From positions 5,021,501-5,085,500 of the forward strand of contig NZ_CP015423.1 of NCBI RefSeq assembly GCF_001719045.1: DNA of 64,000 nucleotides, written 5' to 3'. Each line of letters begins with the position of its first letter. Position 1 is the first letter of the stretch. Under the pieces are notes generated by a model that was given only the letters and a program-made list of their open reading frames with translations, was not told where the DNA came from and made no database searches. This DNA comes from Paenibacillus polymyxa. GTDB lineage: Bacteria; Bacillota; Bacilli; Paenibacillales; Paenibacillaceae. The translations under genes were made by a program, and so were the position numbers. Positions 56,184 to 64,000 of this stretch are shown here, piece after piece.

Positions 56184-57272
56184 ATGTTAATAAAGAAGGT
56201 TACTTGGCTTGAGCTCTTTTATGACTTATTGTTCGTAGCTGCTGTCTCTAAGGCCACTCATGTTTTACTACATGTTGAGCATGGTAGTATTTCGTGGGAA
56301 CATATGGAAAAGTTTATTATGATTTTTATCCCAATATGGTGGGCTTGGGTGGGGCAAACGGTCTACAACAATCGTTTTGGGCAAGACAGTATAACGCATC
56401 GAATTTTTATGATCCTGCAATTGTTTTTCGTGTTGATCATGACCGCCAGCCTTAATATAGATTTTGATGCGTATTATGTATCTTTTTTTGTTGGCTATAT
56501 TGGGTTAAGAGGTTTAACTGTCGTTCAATATTTACTTTCGGCATCCAAAGAAACGGCTCATAAACAGGAAACAGCTCGTTTTTTTGGTACCTATTTTTGG
56601 ATTGGAATAGTCATCTCTAGTTTCTCCCTCTTCTTTGATTCTTGGGTTCGATATTTGATTTTATATACCGGTATAGCTATTGATATCCTCGTTCCTTTGA
56701 TTGGCCGTAAAAAGTTGGTGATCACACCAATCCATACGGAGCATCTTTTAGAACGCTTTGCACAGTTCACCTTAATTCTGCTTGGCGAATCTGTGATAAG
56801 TATGCTTTCTGTTTTACAATCCGATCATTTTACGGTTTCTTCTGTTGTATTTGCTGCTTTGGCTTTTGTATTAGTCATCGCAATCTGGTGGCAATATTTT
56901 GAGAATATGGAGAAGCGCGTAGATAAATCAAAACAATCAGCAGGCCAGACTATTATTTATGGTCATTTGTTTATTTATCTTTCCCTTAGCATGCTAGCTG
57001 CTTCGATTCAGCTCTTGTTTTTGGGACAAGTAGACTATATCTTTGTGCTTTGCTTTACCTTTGCTTCTGTTTTTATTTACTTTTTGTCGGCTTTGCTGGT
57101 ATTTCATCAGTACAGATTAAGTCATCTTAAACCTCGTCTCAGAGTCGTTTTTTTCTTGACTGGAATACTCTGTGTCCTGTTTATCCTTAATATATTTATT
57201 GTCGTTCCCCCTCATCTCATCGTAGCTGAAATCATGCTTTTCTTTCTCCTGTTCGCTAAAACGACGGTTTGA
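56184..57272 (+). CDS. LtrA-like multi-spanning membrane protein
   Basis: 362 residues with about ten hydrophobic helices and the family patterns VTWLELFYDLLFVAAV at the N-terminus and HLLERFAQFTLILLGESVI in the middle, as in low-temperature-requirement protein A. The biochemical role is not known. Base composition is visibly richer in T and A than neighbours, and it sits between otherwise conserved genes, so it may be an accessory insertion. The ribosome site (AGAGGGG, 13 bases away) is poor. Confidence 0.8.
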   Translation: MLIKKVTWLELFYDLLFVAAVSKATHVLLHVEHGSISWEHMEKFIMIFIPIWWAWVGQTVYNNRFGQDSITHRIFMILQLFFVLIMTASLNIDFDAYYVSFFVGYIGLRGLTVVQYLLSASKETAHKQETARFFGTYFWIGIVISSFSLFFDSWVRYLILYTGIAIDILVPLIGRKKLVITPIHTEHLLERFAQFTLILLGESVISMLSVLQSDHFTVSSVVFAALAFVLVIAIWWQYFENMEKRVDKSKQSAGQTIIYGHLFIYLSLSMLAASIQLLFLGQVDYIFVLCFTFASVFIYFLSALLVFHQYRLSHLKPRLRVVFFLTGILCVLFILNIFIVVPPHLIVAEIMLFFLLFAKTTV

Positions 57273-57415
57273 TCCGACTTTATAGGGAGGATATTTAACG
57301 CTGATTGGGGCGAAAAAGGGAACTTTATGCGCTCTCCTTTTCTTTCTTGGCAAAATAGGAGTATAATAGCATGGATGTGTAAAGTATTGTATAGAGAAAA
57401 AGGAGTGACCACACG

Positions 57416-57988
57416 ATGAGTAAAATCGTACCTGTCGGCGTTTCCGCCCGTCATATTCACCTGACTCAAGAGCATATTGAAATTTTGTTCGGAGCAGGCT
57501 ATCAATTAACTGAATTTAAACCTTTGTCCCAACCAGGACAATTTGCCGCAAATGAAACGGTAGCTGTAATTGGTTCTAAGGGCCAATTTGATAAGGTTCG
57601 TATTTTGGGACCTGCTCGTCCCGCTTCCCAATTGGAAATCTCTCGCACTGATTCCTTTGCTATTGGTGTAAAAGCACCTGTACGCGAATCTGGTAGCATT
57701 GATGGTACACCAGGAATCACGGTAAAAGGACCAGCTGGTGAAGTGGAACTGCAAGAAGGCGTGATTGTAGCAGCCCGCCATATTCATTTCCATACATCTG
57801 ATGCAGCTAAATGGGACATTAAGGACAAGCAGTTGCTGAAAGTACGTGTCGGCGGCGAACGTGGCCTTGTATTTGAAAATGTTCTTGCACGTGTGTCCGA
57901 TTCTTTTGCTTTGGATATGCACATTGATACAGATGAAGCGAACGGAGCCGGTGTGAAAAACGGTGACAACGCTGAAATCGTAGACTAA
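57416..57988 (+). CDS. pduL: PduL-type phosphate acyltransferase
   Basis: Transfers acyl groups between CoA and phosphate. The 190 residues carry two HIH zinc motifs, VSARHIHLTQ and AARHIHFHT, in the duplicated barrel. There is no N-terminal encapsulation helix (HIHL starts at residue 13) and no microcompartment genes nearby, so this is probably a cytoplasmic phosphotransacetylase, acting on acetyl-CoA. A TATAAT at 57362 lies upstream. AAGGAGTGA precedes the ATG. Confidence 0.9.
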   Translation: MSKIVPVGVSARHIHLTQEHIEILFGAGYQLTEFKPLSQPGQFAANETVAVIGSKGQFDKVRILGPARPASQLEISRTDSFAIGVKAPVRESGSIDGTPGITVKGPAGEVELQEGVIVAARHIHFHTSDAAKWDIKDKQLLKVRVGGERGLVFENVLARVSDSFALDMHIDTDEANGAGVKNGDNAEIVD

Positions 57989-58021
57989 TATACACGTATT
58001 TAAATGCCGGAAGGCTTAAAG

Positions 58022-58053
58022 AGTCCGATTCTTGCAAAAGAATCGGGCTTTTT
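58022..58053 (+). terminator. Terminator after pduL
   Basis: AGTCCGATTCTT-GCAA-AAGAATCGGGCT (one G-U pair), followed by TTTT. Confidence 0.9.
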
Positions 58054-58158
58054 ACATACTATATAATTCATAAATACTTCACTTATGTAAAAAAAGAACA
58101 TGAGTTCACATTGACTTCATGGTATCTGCGGCTGATCTATGGCGATGGCCTATAAATC

Positions 58159-58167
58159 ATGCTATAA
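58159..58167 (+). promoter_or_regulatory. Extended -10 promoter of miaB
   Basis: TGCTATAAT (58159-58167), a perfect extended -10, about 120 bases before miaB. No clear -35. The leader contains no recognised motif. Confidence 0.5.
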
Positions 58168-58285
58168 TTTAGTGTAATGCCTTTTTTAAAGGTTTTTTAG
58201 AACTTAAATAAATTTACCCATGCCTAAAGATACAGTAAATCACAAATTAGCTCGTGAAATAGATGGTGTAAGGAGTGACTAAGGA

Positions 58286-59839
58286 ATGGAAAAGAAAACA
58301 AAAGATTACTCCAAATATTTTGATTTCTCGGATGCGAAGATTATTTCTGAAGATGAGCATAGCAAAAAGATCCGCATTCGCGGACGTGAAATCAACATTA
58401 TGGCGGAGCCGAACCATAGAAAAGAAAAGCAACGCGGTAAAGAGGACGTACAAGTATTGTATGATAACGCAGTCCCGGATGAGCTCAAGCATATCGGTGA
58501 GGGAAAGCATTATATCGTATACACATTTGGTTGCCAAATGAACGAGCATGATTCCGAAACCATAAAGGGCTTGCTGGAGCAAATGGGCTACCAGGCAACC
58601 GAGGATCGGAAGGAAGCGGACATCATTTTACTGAACACTTGTGCTATCCGTGAAAATGCGGAGGATAAAGTGTTTGGCGAGCTGGGTCACCTCAAGCATC
58701 TCAAAACAGAAAAGCCAGGACTGCTGCTTGGCGTGTGTGGTTGCATGTCACAAGAAGAGAATGTCGTTAACCGGATTATGCAAAAACACGGTTTTGTCGA
58801 TATGATTTTTGGTACCCATAATATTCATCGTCTGCCTCAGCTCGTCAAGGAAGCACTCTTTAGCAAAGAAATGGTGGTCGAAGTGTGGTCTAAGGAAGGC
58901 GACATTATCGAAAACTTGCCGAAGAAGCGTGAGGGTATGCGGGCTTGGGTGAACATTATGTACGGTTGTGATAAATTTTGCACCTATTGCATTGTTCCCT
59001 TTACACGTGGTAAGGAAAGAAGCCGTCGTCCAGAGGATGTAATCGCTGAGGTGCGGGATTTGGCACGTCAAGGCTTTAAAGAAATTACCTTACTGGGGCA
59101 GAATGTTAACGCTTATGGCAAGGATTTGAAAGATTTGAATTACAGATTCGGGGATCTGATGGATGATATGCGCAAAATCAATATCCCGCGTGTACGTTTT
59201 ACGACATCACATCCACGTGATTTTGATGACCATTTGGTTGAAGTGCTCGGTAAGGGTGGCAATTTGGTGGAGCATATCCATCTGCCTGTTCAATCCGGTA
59301 ATACGGATATATTGAAGAAAATGAACCGAAAATATACCCGTGAGCGTGTTCTGGAACTGGCCGCGAAGATTAAAGCAGCTGTTCCGCATGTTTCTCTGAC
59401 AACAGATATCATCGTAGGTTTCCCTGGTGAAACAGACGAGCAGTTTGAAGATACTCTATCTCTGGTACGCGAGGTCGGCTATGACTTTGCCTACACATTT
59501 ATTTATTCACCACGTGAAGGTACGCCAGCTGCTTCGATGGAAGATAATGTGCCTATGTCGGTCAAAAAAGAGCGTCTCCGGCGTCTGAACATTGCTGTGA
59601 ACCAAAACAGCCTTCGCTTTAATAGTCGATTGCGTGGCGAAGTGGTTGAAGTGCTGGTGGAAGGCGAGAGCAAAAATGACAGCAAAGTGCTTGCCGGTCG
59701 GACCCGTTCCAATAAGCTTGTACATTTTGAGGGTTCTAAGGACCTAATCGGTTCCTTTGTTCAAGTGAAAATTACGGAACCTATGACCTTTTACATCAAA
59801 GGTGATCTGGTTGAAACGGCCGTAGCAGTTAACGGATAA
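58286..59839 (+). CDS. miaB: tRNA-2-methylthio-N6-dimethylallyladenosine synthase MiaB
   Basis: Radical-SAM methylthiotransferase for adenosine 37 of tRNA. The 517 residues include a hydrophilic N-terminal extension (about 1-70), the UPF0004 domain with Cys83, Cys119 and Cys153, the radical SAM motif CDKFCTYC (Cys228, 232, 235) and a C-terminal TRAM domain. The extension is typical of the Bacillus ortholog YmcB. AAGGAGTG lies about 9 bases upstream. Confidence 0.96.
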   Translation: MEKKTKDYSKYFDFSDAKIISEDEHSKKIRIRGREINIMAEPNHRKEKQRGKEDVQVLYDNAVPDELKHIGEGKHYIVYTFGCQMNEHDSETIKGLLEQMGYQATEDRKEADIILLNTCAIRENAEDKVFGELGHLKHLKTEKPGLLLGVCGCMSQEENVVNRIMQKHGFVDMIFGTHNIHRLPQLVKEALFSKEMVVEVWSKEGDIIENLPKKREGMRAWVNIMYGCDKFCTYCIVPFTRGKERSRRPEDVIAEVRDLARQGFKEITLLGQNVNAYGKDLKDLNYRFGDLMDDMRKINIPRVRFTTSHPRDFDDHLVEVLGKGGNLVEHIHLPVQSGNTDILKKMNRKYTRERVLELAAKIKAAVPHVSLTTDIIVGFPGETDEQFEDTLSLVREVGYDFAYTFIYSPREGTPAASMEDNVPMSVKKERLRRLNIAVNQNSLRFNSRLRGEVVEVLVEGESKNDSKVLAGRTRSNKLVHFEGSKDLIGSFVQVKITEPMTFYIKGDLVETAVAVNG

Positions 59840-59920
59840 AAGAATTTCTAACGGGTTGCATGCGGTCTGAGTAAAGGGCTGTGTGCAAGGCCGTCTAAGT
59901 GAGAAAAGGAGCGATGGGCA

Positions 59921-60373
59921 ATGACAGAGGAGCGGTTGCAACAAACAGAACTTCAATCGGCGGCGCGCCAGCATGATCATTTGGTCAATCGCGAAATGAT
60001 ATTGGCAAAAGCCAAAGAATTGGCAGGTATTTTGGGTAGCAGTGAGGAAGTGCAGGTATTCCGGAAAGCAGAAGAAAAGATTCAGGATCATGGGCGCATC
60101 CAGCAACTGATTGCAACGATGAAAAAGAAGCAAAAGGAAATTGTAGCATTTGAATCCTTGAAGAATCAAAAAATGATTGCCAAAATAGAGGCCGAGCTAC
60201 AGGAGCTACAGGAAGAGCTTGACGGTATTCCAATTGTCACGGAGTTTCAGCAGAGTCAGGTGGAAATTAATGAACTACTGCAAATGGTAATCATGGCGAT
60301 CCGTGATACCGTTGCTGAGAAGGTGAACGTAGAAGAGGGGAAAAGCACTTCTTCGTCGAATTGCAGTGATTAG
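59921..60373 (+). CDS. ricA: RicA (YmcA), YlbF/YmcA family regulator of RNase Y
   Basis: In B. subtilis RicA, RicF and RicT form the Y-complex with iron-sulfur clusters that guides RNase Y and affects competence, sporulation and biofilms. The 150 residues are mostly helical (VNREMILAKAKELAGILGSSEE, coiled coil EAELQELQEELDG), with a disordered C-terminus ending SSSNCSD. The order miaB-ricA is as in B. subtilis. Confidence 0.88.
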   Translation: MTEERLQQTELQSAARQHDHLVNREMILAKAKELAGILGSSEEVQVFRKAEEKIQDHGRIQQLIATMKKKQKEIVAFESLKNQKMIAKIEAELQELQEELDGIPIVTEFQQSQVEINELLQMVIMAIRDTVAEKVNVEEGKSTSSSNCSD

Positions 60374-60390
60374 AATGAAATCTATGGTGT

Positions 60391-60418
60391 GGAGGCGTAG
60401 CTTCCACGCCTTTTTTTC
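60391..60418 (+). terminator. Terminator after ricA
   Basis: GGCGT-AGCTTCC-ACGCC followed by TTTTTTT. Ends the miaB-ricA unit. Confidence 0.75.
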
Positions 60419-60494
60419 GAAAGCAATTTACTATCGTATGTGTCTATAAGACATCAAGAGAAATGGGACAACATCGAAGGGATGGAAGCAAGGA

Positions 60495-60917
60495 ATGGAT
60501 AAGTTGGGTAAGATGCTAGAGGGAGAAAATAATACTTTTTGGGAGTATTTAGGGTGTGAGCTGATTGCAGCTGATGCAAACGAGGTACAGATCGCTTTGG
60601 AGGCCAAACAAGAGCATACCAATGTGATGGGTATTGTCCATGGGGGTGTACTTACTTCATTGATGGATCAGGCGATGGGGATGGTTAGTATGGCTTCACG
60701 AAATATGGATCCATGTGTAACGACGAACCTGAATGTTCATTTCTTGTCAGCCATGAAGCAAGGACGACTGGAGGTTAGGGCGCGAATTCTTCATCAAGGA
60801 GGTCGCACTATAACCACTGAGGCGGAAGTAAGAGATAGTGAAGGCACACTCGGTTCTACATCTACAGCAACCTTCCGAGTATTACGTACACAAGCAAGTG
60901 ATTCAGGCAAGGCCTGA
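60495..60917 (+). CDS. PaaI-type hotdog-fold thioesterase
   Basis: 140-residue acyl-CoA thioesterase-like protein with the hotdog motif HGGVLTSLMDQAMGM and the VTTNLNVHFLSAMKQG strand. Substrate unknown; phenylacetyl- or medium-chain acyl-CoA esters are typical for the family. AAGCAAGGA precedes the ATG. Confidence 0.85.
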   Translation: MDKLGKMLEGENNTFWEYLGCELIAADANEVQIALEAKQEHTNVMGIVHGGVLTSLMDQAMGMVSMASRNMDPCVTTNLNVHFLSAMKQGRLEVRARILHQGGRTITTEAEVRDSEGTLGSTSTATFRVLRTQASDSGKA

Positions 60918-60920
60918 CAC

Positions 60921-60948
60921 TTGACAAAAATTTTTATTATGTCATAAT
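60921..60948 (+). promoter_or_regulatory. Promoter and palindromic operator candidate of the NAD-salvage cluster
   Basis: TTGACA (60921-60926), 16-base spacer, CATAAT (60943-60948). The perfect palindrome ATTATG-T-CATAAT (60936-60948) covers the spacer end and -10, in the position of a repressor site. The following gene has a C-terminal domain like that of NrtR repressors. Confidence 0.55.
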
Positions 60949-60982
60949 GAATTTATCAAAACGATATAATATGGTGATGCCA

Positions 60983-61771
60983 ATGGATAGCAAGCGTATA
61001 AACGAAGAGGCGCAAAAGGCGTCGTACAACATTAAGAAATACCGTACCCCGGATGGAGCTCCAGCGGATATCGTTATGTTTACCTTAACGAAGCGGGAGC
61101 GCAAGACGGTAACAAAGACATTGCCTATTCGAGAGCTGAAAGTGATGCTCATCAAGCGCCGCAGTTGGCCGTTTGCAGGACGCTGGGCGTTGCCTGGAGG
61201 GTTTTGTCAGGAAGATGAATCTATGTATGGAGCTGCCAAGAGGGAGCTGTTAGAGGAAACGGGTGTGGACGGCGGGCATCTGGAGTATTTGGGTGTATAT
61301 AGTGGACCGGGACGTGATCCGCGCGGGTGGATTATATCACATGCATTTTTTGCGCTGGTAGAAGAATGGATGTTGGAACAGCGTCAGGCGGCCGATGATG
61401 CTTCCGAGGTCGGGTTATTCACGATCCGCGAAGCGTTGGAGGAATTGGAGCTGGCATTCGATCACCGGGATATCATAGTAGATGCTTATCGCAAAATTCA
61501 GTTACAGATGCTTCAGACGACGATCGCCAAGCAGTTTTTACCGCTACATTTTACACTGGGTGAATTATATCAGGTGATTCAGAGTGTCGTACCGGATTTC
61601 GAAGAGCCAAACTTTATTCGCAAAATAACATCGACTCGTAGCAGGCAGGGAATACTGGAAGAGGTGCGTGATGAGAACGGCAAACCGCTCAGTTCCAACC
61701 AGTATTCACAAAGACCTGCACAGTTGTACCGTTTTAGTGACAGAGTACCGCGTTTATCTATCTACACGTAA
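60983..61771 (+). CDS. Nudix protein with C-terminal winged-helix-like domain (NrtR-like)
   Basis: 262 residues: an N-terminal lead, a Nudix domain with a complete box (GFCQEDE then AAKRELLEETGV), and a C-terminal part (from about residue 180) with LPLHFTLGELYQVIQSVV and FIRKI, resembling the DNA-binding domain of NrtR regulators. It sits directly before pncA and pncB, so control of NAD salvage with ADP-ribose as ligand is likely; the intact Nudix box leaves room for ADP-ribose hydrolysis. Start uncertain: ATG 60983 is preferred (GGTGA upstream); earlier ATGs lie in the promoter. Confidence 0.75.
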   Translation: MDSKRINEEAQKASYNIKKYRTPDGAPADIVMFTLTKRERKTVTKTLPIRELKVMLIKRRSWPFAGRWALPGGFCQEDESMYGAAKRELLEETGVDGGHLEYLGVYSGPGRDPRGWIISHAFFALVEEWMLEQRQAADDASEVGLFTIREALEELELAFDHRDIIVDAYRKIQLQMLQTTIAKQFLPLHFTLGELYQVIQSVVPDFEEPNFIRKITSTRSRQGILEEVRDENGKPLSSNQYSQRPAQLYRFSDRVPRLSIYT

Positions 61772-61838
61772 CGTCTAATGTAATAGGTTACGCATAGAAT
61801 GTACAATTTCACTTTGAGGATAAGGAGCTGACCGTACG

Positions 61839-62405
61839 ATGCAGGCACTAATTGTTATTGATTACACGAAAGATTTTGTGGACGGTAGTTTGCCTGTAGG
61901 ACAACCTGCGATTGAGTTGGATGAACGGATCGCAGCAATTACGCAGGCATACGTGGATCAAGGGGATTTTGTTGTCATGGCTGTGGATTTGCATGAGGAG
62001 AACGACCTTTATCACCCGGAGAGCAAGCTGTTTCCTCCACATAATATACGTGGAACCAACGGACGACATTTGTTTGGCAAGCTTCGTAGCCTCTATGAGC
62101 AACAAAGTGATCTTATCTACTGGTTGGATAAAACACGGTACAGTGCTTTTGCGGGCACAGATCTGGAGCTCAGGCTGCGTGAACGTGGTATTCTGGAAGT
62201 TCATCTGATTGGTGTGTGTACAGATATATGTGTGCTGCATACGGCTGTAGATGCTTATAACAAAGGTTTTGCTATTACTGTATACAAGGACGCTGTGGCG
62301 AGCTTTAATCAAGCTGGACATGATTGGGCTTTGGGTCATTTTGAAGGAAGTCTTGGAGCCGCGGTACGGTCGGCTGAGGATACGGTTTTACGTCAGAAGA
62401 AGTAA
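61839..62405 (+). CDS. pncA: Nicotinamidase, isochorismatase family
   Basis: Hydrolyses nicotinamide to nicotinate and ammonia. The 188 residues hold the Asp-Lys-Cys triad: Asp8 in VIDYTKDF, Lys98 in WLDKTRY, Cys131 in GVCTDICVLHT, and a likely metal site VDLHEEN. The call is strengthened by pncB 120 bases downstream. AAGGAG precedes the ATG. Confidence 0.9.
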   Translation: MQALIVIDYTKDFVDGSLPVGQPAIELDERIAAITQAYVDQGDFVVMAVDLHEENDLYHPESKLFPPHNIRGTNGRHLFGKLRSLYEQQSDLIYWLDKTRYSAFAGTDLELRLRERGILEVHLIGVCTDICVLHTAVDAYNKGFAITVYKDAVASFNQAGHDWALGHFEGSLGAAVRSAEDTVLRQKK

Positions 62406-62527
62406 AATAACTTAACGATTGTGCACTAATGTCCGATAACAAAATGGAGCCGGATATTGCTGAATCTGGGCAGATGAGGCGGTACGCTGCACCACAAACC
62501 TGGGGACAGTCAGAGAGGATGATTACG

Positions 62528-63991
62528 ATGCAGTCAACGAGCCTCGCATTACATACAGATAAATATCAGATTAATATGATGTACGCCCATTGGGTGAACG
62601 GAAGTCATCAGCGTAAAGCTGTGTTCGAGGCGTATTTCCGTAAACTCCCTTTTGGTAATGGATACGCCGTGTTCGCTGGTCTGGAACGCATTGTGAATTA
62701 TATTGCAAATTTGCGGTTTACAGAAGAGGACATTCGCTACCTGTCTGAACAGGAGGAGAAATACGATCCCATGTTCATGGAGGCGCTTCGCCAGTTTAAG
62801 TTTGGTGGAACGGTCCATTCGATGAAAGAAGGAGCACTTGTTTTTCCAAACGAGCCTTTGGTACGTGTTGAAGGAACGATTATGGAAACGCAGCTTGTCG
62901 AGACGGCATTGCTGAATTTTATGAACTATCAGACGCTCATTGCGACAAAGGCATCACGCATCAAGCAGGTGGCAAGTGACGATACACTGCTTGAATTTGG
63001 AACACGGCGTGCGCAGGAAGCTGACGCAGCGATTTGGGGAGCACGGGCAGCTTATGTGGCAGGTTTTGACGCGACTTCTAATATGCTGGCAGGCGAGCAC
63101 TTTGGAATCCCGACGAAGGGGACACATGCCCATTCATGGGTGCAGACCTTTATGACGGAGCAGGAGGCGTTTGACGTGTATGCGAAGGTTTTACCAGACC
63201 AGGTTACACTGTTGGTAGACACCTTTGACACGCTGGAAAGCGGTGTTCCTCATGCGATTCGGACAGCAAAAATGCTGGAGAGTCAGGGCAAGCGTATGAA
63301 TGCAATCCGTCTGGATAGCGGTGACTTGGCTTATCTATCCATTCAGGCGCGGGAAATGCTCGATGCTGAAGGCTTAGATTACGTACAAATTGTAGCTTCC
63401 AATGATTTGGACGAAAATACGATTTTTAACCTGAAAGCCCAAGGGGCACGTATTGATGTATGGGGTGTAGGAACACAGCTTATTACGGCTTCAGATCAAC
63501 CATCGCTCGGCGGGGTGTACAAGCTGGTTGAACGAGAAGTGGATGGCGAAATGTTGCCGACGATTAAGATCTCGGGTAACCCAGAAAAAGTATCCACACC
63601 AGGCAAGAAGGATGTATATCGCATTGTGGATAAGAAGAAAGGGAGAGCTGTAGCCGATTATATTTCTTTCCCGGATGAAGAGCGTCCGCGTAATGGTAAG
63701 CGCCTGAAGCTGTTTAACCCTTTACATCCGTATATGAAGAAGTATGTAGAAAATTATGAAGCCGTGCCAATGCTTGAGCCTATTTTTATAAATGGACAGA
63801 AGGTATATGAGCTTCCTGAGCTGGATGAAATTCGTGCCTACCATACTTCACAGTTGAAACTGTTTTGGCCAGAATATTTGCGGAAGCTGAACCCTGAAAT
63901 TTATCGTGTAAATCTGAGCGAGAAGGTATGGGAGCTGAAGCAAAAGCTGATCGACAGCTATATGCAGCCCGAAGTTGAAGAAAAAGAATAG
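62528..63991 (+). CDS. pncB: Nicotinate phosphoribosyltransferase
   Basis: Makes nicotinate mononucleotide from nicotinate and phosphoribosyl diphosphate, the step after nicotinamidase. The 487 residues show TDKYQINMMYAHW at the start, LLEFGTRRAQEADAA with the catalytic region, PTKGTHAHSWV and RLDSGDLAYLS. The start at 62528 has AGAGG (62514-62518) 9 bases upstream; an ATG at 62519 touches the ribosome site and 62429 has none. The gene ends 9 bases before the window edge. Confidence 0.95.
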   Translation: MQSTSLALHTDKYQINMMYAHWVNGSHQRKAVFEAYFRKLPFGNGYAVFAGLERIVNYIANLRFTEEDIRYLSEQEEKYDPMFMEALRQFKFGGTVHSMKEGALVFPNEPLVRVEGTIMETQLVETALLNFMNYQTLIATKASRIKQVASDDTLLEFGTRRAQEADAAIWGARAAYVAGFDATSNMLAGEHFGIPTKGTHAHSWVQTFMTEQEAFDVYAKVLPDQVTLLVDTFDTLESGVPHAIRTAKMLESQGKRMNAIRLDSGDLAYLSIQAREMLDAEGLDYVQIVASNDLDENTIFNLKAQGARIDVWGVGTQLITASDQPSLGGVYKLVEREVDGEMLPTIKISGNPEKVSTPGKKDVYRIVDKKKGRAVADYISFPDEERPRNGKRLKLFNPLHPYMKKYVENYEAVPMLEPIFINGQKVYELPELDEIRAYHTSQLKLFWPEYLRKLNPEIYRVNLSEKVWELKQKLIDSYMQPEVEEKE

Positions 63992-64000
63992 TTGGAAGAA

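Noticed and set aside
57345..57367. TTGGCA and TATAAT as a pduL promoter pair
   Set aside because: The spacing is about 11 bases, too short for a sigma-A promoter; only the -10 may be real.
62429..62527. N-terminal extension of pncB
   Set aside because: The in-frame ATG-like start at 62429 lacks a ribosome site and the extra residues do not look like the family; the start at 62528 has AGAGG at proper distance.

Overview
The window is a stretch of core chromosome from a spore-forming Gram-positive bacterium, very probably Paenibacillus (P. polymyxa group). Evidence: the gene order rpsB-tsf-pyrH-frr-uppS-cdsA-dxr-rseP-proS-polC-rimP-nusA-infB, then pnp-ylxY-mlpA-dut-dpaAB-asd-dapG-dapA-rnjB-tepA-ylzJ-spoIIIE, then ymfFHIJK-rodZ-pgsA-cinA-recA-rny-ymdB-spoVS-miaB-ricA follows the Bacillus layout; there is a Gram-positive PolC; many sporulation genes are present; and proS and tsf are of types unlike those of B. 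subtilis. All supported genes are on the + strand. I see no tRNA, rRNA, CRISPR array, insertion sequence or prophage.

Layout. 1-3.6 kb: end of a MltG-like LysM protein, then translation genes rpsB, tsf, pyrH, frr. 3.7-9.4 kb: envelope genes uppS, cdsA, dxr, rseP, then proS. 9.6-14 kb: polC. 14-22.5 kb: rimP-nusA-rnpM-ylxQ-infB-rbfA-nrnA-truB-ribF behind one strong promoter and a structured leader. 22.5-25.2 kb: rpsO and pnp. 25.3-33.2 kb: ylxY, mlpA, dut, dipicolinate synthase (dpaAB) and the asd-dapG-dapA pathway that feeds it. 33.5-40.3 kb: rnjB, tepA, ylzJ, spoIIIE and a SleB-type cortex hydrolase. 40.5-46.6 kb: the M16 pair ymfF/ymfH and ymfI (EF-P modification), ymfJ, ymfK, rodZ, and a small membrane protein of 54 codons. 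46.7-54.8 kb: yajQ, pgsA, cinA, SOS-controlled recA, recX, rny, ymdB, spoVS. 54.9-64 kb: an M19 dipeptidase, an LtrA-like membrane protein, a stand-alone PduL-type phosphotransacylase, miaB, ricA, a hotdog thioesterase and an NAD-salvage cluster (Nudix/NrtR-like gene, pncA, pncB).

How the genes work together. Three themes recur: ribosome and translation factors; RNA processing and decay (pnp, rnjB, rny, nrnA, rnpM, ricA, ymdB); and sporulation. The intergenic spaces carry readable promoters of several sporulation types: sigma-E before ylxY, sigma-K before dpaA, sigma-G before sleB and tepA, sigma-F/G before ymfJ, and sigma-H before spoVS.

Most notable observations: ymdB appears to start at an AUC codon; structured leaders precede pnp, rny and rimP; a 98-base imperfect inverted repeat lies between cdsA and dxr; an archaeal/eukaryotic-type ProRS sits at the conserved proS locus; and a Nudix/winged-helix gene with a palindrome in its own promoter heads the NAD-salvage genes. 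I found no clear novel defence, secretion or biosynthetic system. All calls come from reading the sequence and recalling families; no database search was run.
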